Notes: generated by a model not told the origin, from the sequence alone. Counted from the stretch's first letter, positions 52,276 through 61,798 are shown. The stretch: 64,000 bases of DNA from an uncultured Lachnospiraceae bacterium (GCA_910588285.1 CAJUQB010000002.1:38999-102998); one strand, 5' to 3'. A program made the numbers and translations.

Positions 52276-53979
52276 ATGGCAAATGGAATGGGAAGCCTGT
52301 ATATCGGCGCATCCGGATTACAGAACAGCCAGAACGCATTGAATACAACGGCGAACAACCTTGCGAATGTGGATACCAAGGGATATGTGCGCCAGCAGGT
52401 TATATTTGAGGAACGTCATTACACGACCATAGAGAAGAAAAATGCATACAGCTATCAGCAGGTAGGCCTTGGAGTGACCATCGGTGATGTGGCCCATACC
52501 AGAGATGTATTTCTGGACCGCTATTATCGGGATGCGGCAGGCCGTCAGGCCTTTTATCAGGCAAGCTATGCCAGCGTCATGGAGGTGGAGGATCTGTTCC
52601 AGGAACTGGAGGGGGAGACCTACCAGGAATCCCTGGAGGAGCTCTGGAGCGCCTTCGAAGAGATGGCGAAGATGCCGGACGATCCCATCCGGCAGAGTCT
52701 GCTGGTGCAGAAGGCAGGGCTTTACATGGAGCGGGCCCAGAAAATATACAATAACCTGAAGTCGTATCAGAAGAGCATGAATGTGCAGATCAACGATACG
52801 GTGGAGCAGATCAATGATCTTGGGAAGAAGATCAATGAGCTGAATCAAAAGATCATGAAGATCGAAGCCGGCGGCAAGGAGACTGCCATGACCCTGCGGG
52901 ATCAGCGGGACAGCGCAATTGATGAGCTGAGCGCCCTGGTCAAGATTGAGACAAATGAGACTCCCGAAGGGATCATGAAGGTTAAGATCGAGGGCGTCAC
53001 CTTTGTAAATGAGGTGCGGGTGAATGAGATCGGACTTCGCAAAGACGAGGATACAGAGTTTTTGACTCCCTATTGGCCCCATCTGTCTGATGAGGATAAG
53101 GACCAGTATTACGAGGTGTTCAATTTTGGCAATGGCGTCAGCACGGCCAACAAGACGGATGTGGGGAAGCTGAAGGCCATGATTCTGGCCAGAGGCGATC
53201 ATTTTGCCAACCACAATGATTTAGAAGGGGTCAATGGCCAGGAATACAACATCGGAGCCGGACAGTCCGTGGTCATGAACATCGAAGCCCAGTTTGACAA
53301 GATGGTGCATGCCCTTGTGACGGCAGTCAACGACATGCTCTGCCCCAACACCGAGGCAACCTTTACCGGGGCAGACGGCAAGGTGTACAGCAATGTGCTG
53401 GTGTGGGATGAGAAGAATGCCGCTGTTGGCAGCGATGGGGTCAAGCCGGGGCATGAGCTGTTTGTGCGCCGGGGCTGTGAGCGGTATACTGCAGTGGAAG
53501 CAGATGACGGCAAGATCTACTATGTATATAATGAGGAGGATCCCAATGATACCTCCAAGCAGTATATGTCCACCAGCCTGATTCCCAATAAGGTCCTGCA
53601 GCAGGAGGAGGCACACCTGCCCCATATCCTGCCCAATGGCCAGACAGACTGGGGCATGTCCCAGAAGCTGGCGGGGATCTGGAAGGAGGAGCTGCTCCGG
53701 CTGACACCGGACGATCCGGATGGATGTACCTTCAAGGAATATTATCAGAGAATGATGGACGGCCTGGCGGACAGGGGAGCAATGTTCAATACCCTGTCGG
53801 AAAGCCTCAATGGCAGCATTGATTCCATCGAGAACCAGAGACAGCAGGTGATTGGGGTATCCTCTGACGAGGAGCTGACCAATATGATCAAATACCAGAA
53901 TGCGTACAACGCGGCCAGCCGCTATGTCAATGTGATTTCCGAGATGCTGGAGCACATTATCATGCAGCTTGGCGCATAG
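52276..53979 (+). CDS. flgK: Flagellar hook-associated protein FlgK, first copy
   Basis: A 567-residue HAP1 protein joining hook and filament. The N-terminal D0 helix, SLYIGASGLQNSQNALNTTANNLANVDTKGYVRQQ, and the C-terminal helix, EELTNMIKYQNAYNAASRYVNVISEMLEHIIMQLGA, are the two conserved ends that fold together. The middle region (about 200-500) is variable. Followed 15 bp later by a second, clearly different flgK. Confidence 0.93.
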   Translation: MANGMGSLYIGASGLQNSQNALNTTANNLANVDTKGYVRQQVIFEERHYTTIEKKNAYSYQQVGLGVTIGDVAHTRDVFLDRYYRDAAGRQAFYQASYASVMEVEDLFQELEGETYQESLEELWSAFEEMAKMPDDPIRQSLLVQKAGLYMERAQKIYNNLKSYQKSMNVQINDTVEQINDLGKKINELNQKIMKIEAGGKETAMTLRDQRDSAIDELSALVKIETNETPEGIMKVKIEGVTFVNEVRVNEIGLRKDEDTEFLTPYWPHLSDEDKDQYYEVFNFGNGVSTANKTDVGKLKAMILARGDHFANHNDLEGVNGQEYNIGAGQSVVMNIEAQFDKMVHALVTAVNDMLCPNTEATFTGADGKVYSNVLVWDEKNAAVGSDGVKPGHELFVRRGCERYTAVEADDGKIYYVYNEEDPNDTSKQYMSTSLIPNKVLQQEEAHLPHILPNGQTDWGMSQKLAGIWKEELLRLTPDDPDGCTFKEYYQRMMDGLADRGAMFNTLSESLNGSIDSIENQRQQVIGVSSDEELTNMIKYQNAYNAASRYVNVISEMLEHIIMQLGA

Positions 53980-53994
53980 AAAGGAGGCTGCTAG

Positions 53995-55839
53995 ATGCCA
54001 TCTACATTTTTTGGATTAACCGTTGCAGGTTCTGCCCTCAGTGCCTTTCAGGCATCGGTCAATACCACGGCCAATAATATTTCCAATGTAAATACAAAGG
54101 GCTACAGCAGGCAGCAGGCGATCCTGGAGGCGGCAGACGCCCTCCGTACCAACATGCGCTACGGCACGGTGGGAACCGGTGTCAACGTTGTGGCGATTAA
54201 GCAGGTGCGGGATGAGTATTACGATGTGAAATACTGGGAGAGCAATGCGGATCGGTGCCTGTATGAGACAAGGCTGTACTATTCCCAGCAGATTGAGGAT
54301 TATGTGCTGGATGACGACAATATGAAGGGCTTTAGCCAGATCCTGAACGAGATGTTCGATGCATTGGACACCCTGAAGACCAGTGCAGGCGATACGGATA
54401 AACGGCAGCAGTTTGTCAGCAAGAGCCAGAACCTGGTGAATTTCTTCTCCGGAATCAGCACCGGATTTTCCAAGATTCAGGATGCCTGTAATCAGGAGAT
54501 CAAGACACAGGTTACCAATATTAATTCCATTGCCAAGAAGATTGCTTCCCTGAACAAGCAGATCAATATCATTGAGCTGCAGGGGGGATATGCCAATGAG
54601 CTGCGGGATCAGCGGGCGCTTCTGATTGATGAGCTCTCCGGCATTGTTTCCGTAGAATGTAAGGAAACGCCTGTTAAGAATTCCAATTATCCGGATATGT
54701 ATCTGGGGGGGACGGATTTTACCGTTAAGATCAACGGCCAGATGCTGGTAAACAGCTTTGAATACAATGAGCTGGAATGCGTGGCCAGGGAATATAAGGT
54801 GAATCAGAGCGATAACGACGGCCTGTATGATGTGCGCTGGACCCATACCCAGCTTCCGCTTGCTACTACAACCTATATCTCCGACGGGACCTTAAAGGGG
54901 CTGTTTGAGATGCGGGACGGCAACAACAAGGAGAATTTCAAGGCCACGGTAGCCGATTCTGTGAACGAGAATGGCGTAACGCAGCTGAAGCTTACAGGCG
55001 CCAGCATCAAGGATATCAAGATGATGACCATGAATGACGAGGGCATCATTACCATCAAGAGCAAGGAATATCACTATACGGATTTTTCCTATGATGCGGA
55101 GACAGATACCTACACCTTTACGCTGGATAAGCAGCTGGATATATTTGAACGCAGGGATCTGGTGGGGAAGCAGGCAGAGATCGGGACATCGGTGGATGCC
55201 ATGGGAATTCCCTATTACATGGCCCAGATGAATACCTTCCTGCGGGCATTTTGCGAGGAATTCAACAAGCTGCAGTGGTCGGGGGTGGACGCCAATGGGA
55301 ATGATGCAGGCTCCTTCTTTGTGGCCCTTGATCCGGTGGACGGGAAGGAATTAACCTTTGGAGATTACAACAAGGATTACCCCAGCTCCATGTCCACCAA
55401 AAAGGATACCTATTACCGCCTGACAGCCGCAAGCTTTGGCGTTGCGTTTGCCATCACCAAGGATCCGAACCTGATGGCCACGGTTTCCAAAGAGGATTAT
55501 CCCACCAGTCCGGATGATGTGGATCGGTACAGCCTGGTGGAGTCCATGCTGAAGCTGAAGAGCGAGGTCACCCTGTTCCGGGGCGGCGGGGCGGATGATT
55601 TCCTGAAATGCCTCATCTCCGACAATTCGGTGGATACTCAGAAGGCAGAGATTTTCTATGAAAATTATAACAATATCACCAATACCATTGACACCCGGCG
55701 GATGTCAGTCTCCGGGGTGGATGAGGATGAGGAGGCGCTGAACCTTTTGAAATATCAGTACTCCTATAATTTGGCATCAAGGATGATTCAGACCATGTCA
55801 GAATTGTATGACCGGTTGATCTTAGAGACCGGCGTATAA
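53995..55839 (+). CDS. flgK: Flagellar hook-associated protein FlgK, second copy
   Basis: A 614-residue paralogue. N-terminal D0, TVAGSALSAFQASVNTTANNISNVNTKGYSRQQAILEAA; C-terminal helix, EEALNLLKYQYSYNLASRMIQTMSELYDRLILETGV. The FlgK-type ends are intact, but the middle differs in sequence and length from the upstream copy, so this is divergence, not a recent duplication. The two may form successive junction layers or alternative junctions; which one is essential cannot be said. Confidence 0.92.
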   Translation: MPSTFFGLTVAGSALSAFQASVNTTANNISNVNTKGYSRQQAILEAADALRTNMRYGTVGTGVNVVAIKQVRDEYYDVKYWESNADRCLYETRLYYSQQIEDYVLDDDNMKGFSQILNEMFDALDTLKTSAGDTDKRQQFVSKSQNLVNFFSGISTGFSKIQDACNQEIKTQVTNINSIAKKIASLNKQINIIELQGGYANELRDQRALLIDELSGIVSVECKETPVKNSNYPDMYLGGTDFTVKINGQMLVNSFEYNELECVAREYKVNQSDNDGLYDVRWTHTQLPLATTTYISDGTLKGLFEMRDGNNKENFKATVADSVNENGVTQLKLTGASIKDIKMMTMNDEGIITIKSKEYHYTDFSYDAETDTYTFTLDKQLDIFERRDLVGKQAEIGTSVDAMGIPYYMAQMNTFLRAFCEEFNKLQWSGVDANGNDAGSFFVALDPVDGKELTFGDYNKDYPSSMSTKKDTYYRLTAASFGVAFAITKDPNLMATVSKEDYPTSPDDVDRYSLVESMLKLKSEVTLFRGGGADDFLKCLISDNSVDTQKAEIFYENYNNITNTIDTRRMSVSGVDEDEEALNLLKYQYSYNLASRMIQTMSELYDRLILETGV

Positions 55840-55894
55840 AAAGCCAGGGACGGCGAGAACTATAGATGAACAACCAGAATCAGGAGGTAGAACG

Positions 55895-57391
55895 ATGCGT
55901 GTAACCAACAGCATGATCAATCGAAACAGCATGACCAATATGAACCGGAATAAGGTTTCGGTAGATGCAATGAATACACAGATGACGACCCAGAAGAAGA
56001 TCTCCCGTCCCTCGGAGGATCCGGTCATTGCCATCCGTGCGCTGCGGCTGCGAACCAACCTAAGCGAAATCAACCAGTATTACACCAAGAATATTCCGGA
56101 TGCGGAATCCTGGCTGGAGCTGACAGAGACAGCCATCAAGAACATGAAGGAAATTGTTTCAGAGGTATATAAGCAGTGCGTGAAGGGCTCCACCGATACC
56201 CTGAAGGCAGAGGACCGCAGCGCCATTCTGCAGAATCTCCAGGCCCTCCGCAGCCAGATCTACAAGGAGGGCAATGCGGATAATGCGGGAAGAACGATTT
56301 TTACCGGATATAAGACCGGCTCCCAGCTGACCTTTGCTACAGATGAGCTGGAGACACGCTATAATATCACGGAGAGCTTTTCCTTTGAGGATATTGATGA
56401 GAAGCGGTATTACGCAGATCTGGTTGACGTGCCTACCAATATGGGGGAGGTGCAGAATGATGTAGCCCTGGAGGATATGCCCAAGGAGGCTGTTCACATG
56501 CGGGTACGGCTCTCCTATGCAGAGCTGGAGACACCGCCTGCCGGCGAGGAGCTTGAATTGAAGGTGACGGATGCCCAGGGAAACGCATCTACGATTACCA
56601 CAAAGACCATGTCCTATGCAGACTGGGCGGACAGCGATTTTGCGGTTGCGGATGATGAGGTGCTCTTTATTCCGGAAAGCGGCGAGCTTATTTTCGGAAA
56701 GGATGTTTCCGAGCAGCTGAAGGGTGACAAGGCCAACTTTACCGTGAATTATAATAAAACAGGATTTAACGATGGAGAGATCCGCCCGGAGCATTATTTT
56801 GACTGTGTCAATATTACCGATGAAAAGAATCCGATCACCTACAAAAAGGAGATACAGGAGATTGCCTATACGATATGCTTTGACCAGACGCTGGTGGTGA
56901 ATACCCAGGCCTCAGATGTGTTTGACGCATCCATTGGGCGTGATGTGGATGAGCTGACTGATGCGGTACAGTCGGCCATTGCAGCCCATGATAAGATTGC
57001 AAAGCTGGAGGCCATGAAGAACCAGGAGCAGTATGCGGATAAGGAATCCCAGGAGCTGCTGGATCATTGGCTGGAGGCAGCCAAAAAGGAAGCAAGCTAT
57101 ATGGACGACAACATGCAGAAGCTGTATTCCAAGGCAGTCGGAGACTTCCAGGGCTATCTGGACGATATCGTAGCGGCCCAGACGGATGTGGGAAGCAAGG
57201 GAGACCGGCTGGAGCTGACGAAGACCCGGGTAGAGAATCAGAAGACATCCTTTGAAAAGCTGAAATCCACCAATGAGGACCGGGAGCTGTCAGATATCAT
57301 CATTGACTATACCTCTGCCTATACGGCCTATCAGGCATCCTTGATGGCATCATCCAAATCCAACCAGCAGACACTGCTGAATTATATCTAA
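55895..57391 (+). CDS. flgL: Flagellar hook-associated protein FlgL
   Basis: A 498-residue HAP3 protein, the last junction layer, to which flagellin attaches. Its N-terminus, RVTNSMINRNSMTNMNRNKVSVDAMNTQMTTQKKISRPSEDPVIAIRALRLRT, is characteristic. The C-terminal helix, LSDIIIDYTSAYTAYQASLMASSKSNQQTLLNYI, closes the D0 domain. Longer than the ~300-residue enteric FlgL because of a large middle insertion (about 170-390). Confidence 0.94.
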   Translation: MRVTNSMINRNSMTNMNRNKVSVDAMNTQMTTQKKISRPSEDPVIAIRALRLRTNLSEINQYYTKNIPDAESWLELTETAIKNMKEIVSEVYKQCVKGSTDTLKAEDRSAILQNLQALRSQIYKEGNADNAGRTIFTGYKTGSQLTFATDELETRYNITESFSFEDIDEKRYYADLVDVPTNMGEVQNDVALEDMPKEAVHMRVRLSYAELETPPAGEELELKVTDAQGNASTITTKTMSYADWADSDFAVADDEVLFIPESGELIFGKDVSEQLKGDKANFTVNYNKTGFNDGEIRPEHYFDCVNITDEKNPITYKKEIQEIAYTICFDQTLVVNTQASDVFDASIGRDVDELTDAVQSAIAAHDKIAKLEAMKNQEQYADKESQELLDHWLEAAKKEASYMDDNMQKLYSKAVGDFQGYLDDIVAAQTDVGSKGDRLELTKTRVENQKTSFEKLKSTNEDRELSDIIIDYTSAYTAYQASLMASSKSNQQTLLNYI

Positions 57392-57411
57392 AGGAGCCAT
57401 AGGAGGATACT

Positions 57412-57867
57412 ATGATAATTGATACCAGAATATTTGGGGAAATAGATGTACAAGAGGATAAGATCATCACCTTCGAGGAAGGGATTATCGGGTTTCCGGA
57501 CTGCAAGAGATTTACACTGATTTTTGATGAGGATAAGAACGACCGTCACAGCATCAGCTGGATGCAGAGCCTGGATGAGCCGGTGTTTGCACTGCCGGTG
57601 ATGGATCCGCTTCTGGTGAAGCCGGATTACAATCCAAAGGTGGAGGAGGAGCTGCTGAAGGAGCTGGGAGAGCTGACAGAGGAGAATATTTTTATTCTGG
57701 TGACAGTAACGGTTCCGGAGAATATCGAGGAGCTGAGTGTGAATCTGAAAGCGCCGCTGATTATCAACGTGGATGAGAGAAAAGCCGTTCAGATGATTAT
57801 AGAAGACGATTTGCCTGTAAAATATAAAATATATGAGCAGCTTCAGGCTCGGAAAGCAGGTGAATAG
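57412..57867 (+). CDS. fliW: Flagellar assembly factor FliW
   Basis: A 151-residue protein that binds flagellin and CsrA in a partner switch: free FliW traps CsrA and so relieves repression of flagellin translation. Signatures: FGEIDVQEDKIITFEEGIIGFPDCKRFTLIFDED, LDEPVFALPVMDPLL, NLKAPLIINVDERKAVQMIIEDD. Its stop is 1 bp before the csrA start, the usual pairing. Confidence 0.95.
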   Translation: MIIDTRIFGEIDVQEDKIITFEEGIIGFPDCKRFTLIFDEDKNDRHSISWMQSLDEPVFALPVMDPLLVKPDYNPKVEEELLKELGELTEENIFILVTVTVPENIEELSVNLKAPLIINVDERKAVQMIIEDDLPVKYKIYEQLQARKAGE

Positions 57868-57868
57868 C

Positions 57869-58084
57869 ATGCTGGCATTAACAAGAAAAAAGGGCGAGGC
57901 CCTGATCGTTAACAACAATGTGGAGATCACGGTGCTGGATATCCGCGGCGACCAGATCAAGATCGGGATATCTGCCCCCAGGGATGTGCCCATTTATCGG
58001 AAGGAAGTGTATGTGCAGATTCAGGAGGAAAACAAGGCAGCCCTTGCCTCCGAACATCTGGAACAGCTGAAAAAAATTTTTTGA
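57869..58084 (+). CDS. csrA: Carbon storage/translational regulator CsrA
   Basis: A 71-residue RNA-binding dimer: MLALTRKKGEALIVNNNVEITVLDIRGDQIKIGISAPRDVPIYRKEVY, almost the family consensus, with the N-terminal LTRK strand and the RDVPIYRKEVY segment forming the RNA-binding surface. It represses flagellin mRNA translation and is held by FliW. The ATG at 57869 is used; upstream in-frame codons are in fliW. Confidence 0.97.
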   Translation: MLALTRKKGEALIVNNNVEITVLDIRGDQIKIGISAPRDVPIYRKEVYVQIQEENKAALASEHLEQLKKIF

Positions 58085-58102
58085 TCTTCATTTGGCTGAT
58101 CT

Positions 58103-58129
58103 TAATTTTTACAAAAGTACAGCCGATAT
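58103..58129 (+). promoter_or_regulatory. Sigma-28 (SigD/FliA) promoter of flaG-fliD-fliS
   Basis: TAAT (58103-58106), exactly 15 bp, then GCCGATAT (58122-58129), close to TAAA-N15-GCCGATAA. Placed between csrA and flaG. Confidence 0.8.
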
Positions 58130-58176
58130 AACTATCAGACAAAGTAAAATGGATAAATCACATGGAGGTGATCATT

Positions 58177-58596
58177 GTGGCAGTAGTCAGGAGCGTAGCA
58201 CATCCAAATGCGCCGGCTTATCAGGGAAGTGGGCTGGAGAAAAGTGCACCGGCAGCAAACAGCGTTTCACGCAGCAGCAGCGAAGCACCGGAGGCTGTTG
58301 TGGCGGCGCCGGAGATAAAGCGGGCCGAGAAGAGCCCGGAGGGAGCGCCCATTGAGATTCAGGAGAAGCAGAATAATAATAATGAGTCCATTAAGCGCGC
58401 AGTGGAGGAGATCAATAAGCGGTCACGGAATTCAGAGGCAATATTTGGAATTCATGAGGGAACCAACCGCGTGACCATCAAGATTATTGATCGGACCACC
58501 AAGGAGATACTCAAGGAGTATCCGCCGGAGCAGACTCTGGATATGATTGCCAAAGCATGGGAGCTGGCAGGTCTTTTAGTAGATGAGAAGGGATAG
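58177..58596 (+). CDS. flaG: FlaG-family flagellar protein
   Basis: A 139-residue protein with a low-complexity Ala/Ser/Pro N-terminus (about 1-60) and a FlaG domain: IKRAVEEINKRS, FGIHEGTNRVTIKIIDRTTKEILKEYPPEQTLDMIAKAWELAGLLVDEKG. FlaG affects filament length and usually precedes fliD. I use the GTG at 58177 because GGAGG lies 8 bp upstream; the in-frame ATG at 58162 is itself part of that ribosome-binding site. Confidence 0.88.
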   Translation: MAVVRSVAHPNAPAYQGSGLEKSAPAANSVSRSSSEAPEAVVAAPEIKRAEKSPEGAPIEIQEKQNNNNESIKRAVEEINKRSRNSEAIFGIHEGTNRVTIKIIDRTTKEILKEYPPEQTLDMIAKAWELAGLLVDEKG

Positions 58597-58608
58597 GAGG
58601 ATTCGGAT

Positions 58609-60144
58609 ATGCCAATTCGTATTACAGGTTTAAATTCAGGTCTGGATACAGATTCTATTGTAAAGGAATTAGTATCTGCATACAGTATTAAGAAGGACAA
58701 ATATGTCAAGGCTCAGACAAAGCTGGAATGGAAGCAGGATGCATGGAAGGAAATGAATTCCAAGATCTATGGCTTCTATAGCAAGACATTGTCCAATATC
58801 AAAATGCTTGGTAATTTTACCAGCAAGAAAACAACCACGATTTCAGACAGCACGAAAGCAAAGATTTCTGCTGATTCAACAGTGACAAACGGAACCCAGA
58901 AGCTGAAGGTGAATGCCTTGGCATCTGCAGGTTACCTGACCGGACAGGAGCTGAAGAAGGCCAACGGAGATAAGATCACCAATGACACCATGCTGGGCGA
59001 ACTGGGTGTGCGTGACGGCTCCCTCCAGTTAAAGGTGGGCGGAGAGACCAAGACAGTGAACGTAACTGCTGATATGAAGATCTCCGATCTGACAAAGGCA
59101 TTGAAGGAGCAGGGGATTGCAACTGCGAACTTTGATGCAACTCAGCAGAGACTGTTCCTGAATTCAGCCAGCGGCGTTGAGAACGATTTTGAATTTGTAG
59201 CCACAGATCAGAGCAGCCTGGATATTTTGAATGGTTTGGGACTGGCCACAAAGGATAATTATGAGCAGGTACACGGAACCGGCTCTGCACCTACAGATAA
59301 GACATTTGCAAATAAGACAGATGCAACCAACGCTGTGATTGAGTTGAATGGAGCTGTATTTGAAAGCGCAACCAACGAGTTTGCGATTAATGGTTTGAAT
59401 ATCACTGCTCTGGGTGTCAGCGAGGAGATGACCATTACCACTGCAACCGATGTGGACGGCATCTACAATATGGTGAAGGATTTCCTGAAGGAATACAATG
59501 AAGTGATGAATTCCATGGAAAAGGCCTTCAATGCAGCCAGCGCCAAGGGCTATGAGCCGCTGACGGATGATGAGAAGAGCGAGATGTCCGACAAGGAGGT
59601 GGAGAAGTGGGAGTCTAAGATCAAGGATTCCATTCTGCGCCGTGACGATACCTTAAGCTCCATTATGTCTACTATGAGCATGGCTATGTCAAGAACCTTT
59701 GAGGTGGACGGTAAGACCTACAGTCTGTCCTCCTTCGGTATCAGCACAGCCGGATATTTCAACAGAACAGAGAACGAGTCCTATGCCCTTCATATTGATG
59801 GCGACCCGGATGATACCACCTCTTCGGCCAATGCAGATAAGCTGCGCAAAGCAATCGAACAGGATCCGGATACATTTGCCAGCTTCTTCACACAGATGGC
59901 AACGGGACTTTATGAAGATCTTCATGAGAAGATGGGAAGTACAGAGCTCAGCAGCGTATTCACTGTTTACAATGATAAGCAGATGAAGATTGAGTACGAT
60001 GAATATACGGAAACCATCAAAAAATGGGAAAAAAAGCTGGAGCAGATCGAGGAATCTTACTACAAGAAGTTCGCGGCTATGGAAAAGGCTCTTGCAACTT
60101 TACAGTCTCAGCAGAATTCACTGTCGTCTCTGCTGGGCGGCTGA
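58609..60144 (+). CDS. fliD: Flagellar filament capping protein FliD
   Basis: A 511-residue HAP2 protein forming the cap under which flagellin polymerises. The conserved N-terminus is RITGLNSGLDTDSIVKELVSAYSIKKDKYVKAQTKLEWKQDAWKEMNSKIYGFY. The C-terminal coiled coil, TIKKWEKKLEQIEESYYKKFAAMEKALATLQSQQNSLSSLLGG, is equally typical. The variable middle domain spans about 100-400. It sits between flaG and fliS as usual. Confidence 0.95.
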   Translation: MPIRITGLNSGLDTDSIVKELVSAYSIKKDKYVKAQTKLEWKQDAWKEMNSKIYGFYSKTLSNIKMLGNFTSKKTTTISDSTKAKISADSTVTNGTQKLKVNALASAGYLTGQELKKANGDKITNDTMLGELGVRDGSLQLKVGGETKTVNVTADMKISDLTKALKEQGIATANFDATQQRLFLNSASGVENDFEFVATDQSSLDILNGLGLATKDNYEQVHGTGSAPTDKTFANKTDATNAVIELNGAVFESATNEFAINGLNITALGVSEEMTITTATDVDGIYNMVKDFLKEYNEVMNSMEKAFNAASAKGYEPLTDDEKSEMSDKEVEKWESKIKDSILRRDDTLSSIMSTMSMAMSRTFEVDGKTYSLSSFGISTAGYFNRTENESYALHIDGDPDDTTSSANADKLRKAIEQDPDTFASFFTQMATGLYEDLHEKMGSTELSSVFTVYNDKQMKIEYDEYTETIKKWEKKLEQIEESYYKKFAAMEKALATLQSQQNSLSSLLGG

Positions 60145-60156
60145 TAGGAGGAAATA

Positions 60157-60543
60157 ATGGTAGCAAACAAGGGATATAATGCCTATGCACAGAACAAAAT
60201 ATTGACAGCTTCACCGGCAGAGCTGACATTGATGCTCTACGAGGGAGCGATCAAGTTCTGCAATATTGCTATTACAGGTGTTGAAGAGCAGGATGTTGAA
60301 AAGGCGCACAATAATATCTGTAAAGTGGAGAATATCATTACGGAATTCCAGGCAACCCTGAATCACAAATATGAGGTTGCAAAGGATTTTGACAATGTAT
60401 ATAAGTATCTGCTGGATCGCTTGCTTGAAGCCAATTTAAAGAAAGACGCTGAGATTTTGAAGGAAGTTTTAGGGCATTTGCGTACGATGCGCGACACCTG
60501 GAAGGAAGTTATGCAGCAGAATCGTGCTGCACAGGCAAATTAG
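60157..60543 (+). CDS. fliS: Flagellin export chaperone FliS
   Basis: A 128-residue helical chaperone that caps the C-terminus of flagellin before export. Signatures: YAQNKILTASPAELTLMLYEGAIKFCNIAI and NNICKVENIITEFQATLNHKYEVAKDFDNVYKYLLDRLLEANLKKD. Normal length. GGAGGAAATA precedes the ATG, 12 bp after fliD. Confidence 0.95.
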   Translation: MVANKGYNAYAQNKILTASPAELTLMLYEGAIKFCNIAITGVEEQDVEKAHNNICKVENIITEFQATLNHKYEVAKDFDNVYKYLLDRLLEANLKKDAEILKEVLGHLRTMRDTWKEVMQQNRAAQAN

Positions 60544-60567
60544 GACAGGATAATTTAGGAAGAGAAG

Positions 60568-61044
60568 ATGGAAAAAAATTATATCAATATTTTGATCCAG
60601 AGCCTGGAGCAGAAGCGCGGAGTGCTGTCTTCAATTCTGGAGGAGAATGAGAAGCAGAATAAGGTTCTGAAGGCTGACGAATTGGATGGTGATGCCTTTG
60701 AAGAGACCATTGAGAGGAAGGCAAAGCTGATTGAACAGATTGAGCTTCTGGACAGTGGCTTTGAAAAGGTCTATGGCCATGTGAAGGAGCTGTTGGAGGA
60801 AGAACGGGATCGCTATACCCTGGAGATTGCCAGGATGCAGCAGCTGATTGGCGAGATCACCGGTCAGACAGTGAAGATTCAGAAGCAGGAGCAGGAGAAC
60901 CGCAATCTGGCGGAGGCGCAGTTTGCCAATGCCCGCAGGAAGGTAAAGACAGCCAAGAATACGAAGCGGGTGGCGTCTACCTATCGTACCAATATGGCGA
61001 AATTAAATGTCATAGAGCCGCAATTTATGGATAAGAAAAAGTAA
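60568..61044 (+). CDS. Coiled-coil flagellar chaperone-like protein (FliT/FlgN-like)
   Basis: A 158-residue, highly charged helical protein: LIQSLEQKRGVLSSILEENEKQNKVLK, ERKAKLIEQIELLDSGFEKVYGHVKELLEEERDRYTLEIARMQQLIGEITGQTVKIQKQEQENRN. It occupies the place of fliT, the FliD chaperone, after fliS, and its heptad pattern and length resemble FlgN/FliT proteins. Direct sequence assignment is weak, so function as a FliD chaperone is inferred from position. Confidence 0.7.
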   Translation: MEKNYINILIQSLEQKRGVLSSILEENEKQNKVLKADELDGDAFEETIERKAKLIEQIELLDSGFEKVYGHVKELLEEERDRYTLEIARMQQLIGEITGQTVKIQKQEQENRNLAEAQFANARRKVKTAKNTKRVASTYRTNMAKLNVIEPQFMDKKK

Positions 61045-61049
61045 AAAGA

Positions 61050-61085
61050 GAACCGCAGCTTGCTATTCGTGGCAGGCTGCGGTTC
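61050..61085 (+). terminator. Hairpin ending the late flagellar operon
   Basis: GAACCGCAG (61050-61058) pairs with CTGCGGTTC (61077-61085), with TGC/GCA inside. Only a weak T content follows. Confidence 0.6.
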
Positions 61086-61117
61086 CTTGATGCTCAAGCT
61101 TTTTTCAGCGGGCCATG

Positions 61118-61628
61118 TTATTGCGCTGCAGGCTGTGATTGAAGAGCGGCCAGCTGCTCCTGCAGGGATTGAATCAGTAGATCCTTTTGGGCGCTCTCCT
61201 GCTTATATCGAGAGAGCTCCTGGTTTGTGTTTTTGAGCTCTATATGCGTGTGCTCAAGCTCCTGGTATGTAGGTATATGCTCCGCCATCCTGGAAATGAA
61301 TCTGACATTGCAGATAATCAGGTGTATTTTGCGTATCCTGCAGATAAAGGACAGCGGAGCGGGGAAAGGTTAAGGATATCTGCGAGGCTCCGGAATCACT
61401 GGAGGGGGTAGAAGTGGGATAATTCAGTGCAACATGGACATCATACTCAAACATCCGAAGTACCATGGTGCCATCATGGCTGAGATGACATTCGAAGTGA
61501 TAAACTTCCTTTTTCAAGGCTTCGTCCCAAAGCTGGGCTTCTGTGGATAGATTCTCGGGGAGACCCTCAGAGTTTTGAATTTCTTCTAAAAGTTCGTGAA
61601 GTGTCTGAAATGAGATTTTTTCTGCCAT
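61118..61628 (-). pseudogene. Rpn-family recombination-promoting nuclease-like protein, remnant
   Basis: The minus-strand ATG at 61628 has GAAAGGAG upstream. The frame reads KISFQTLHELLEEIQ, then VYHFECHLSHDGTMVLRMFEYDVHVAL and FPRSAVLYLQDTQNTPDYLQCQIHFQDGGAYTY, which match the first half of Rpn/PD-(D/E)XK transposase-like proteins common in Lachnospiraceae. The frame stops at 61254. Another frame, open from an ATG at 61288 down to 61118, gives a coiled-coil tail (YQELEHTHIELKNTNQEL, LQEQLAALQSQ). The middle of the usual ~300-residue protein is missing, so this is probably a deletion remnant with a frame change. Confidence 0.65.
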
Positions 61629-61769
61629 AAGCAAGGCTCCTTTCAAAAATATAAAAATAGCAGCAGGAAATATGACGACATGTCATTGACCTGATAGAAT
61701 AATTAGACGAGTAACTTATAGCATGAGCCAATCAGAGATGCAAGGAAATATTTTGTAACAATATAACAG

Positions 61770-61798
61770 TTGTGAAAGCGTGGAAAAACAAGTATAAT
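61770..61798 (+). promoter_or_regulatory. Sigma-A promoter of the 128-residue acidic protein
   Basis: TTGTGA (61770-61775), a 17-bp spacer and TATAAT (61793-61798), 38 bp before the start codon. The palindrome GAAAAAGCTTTTTC lies in the short leader. Confidence 0.7.
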
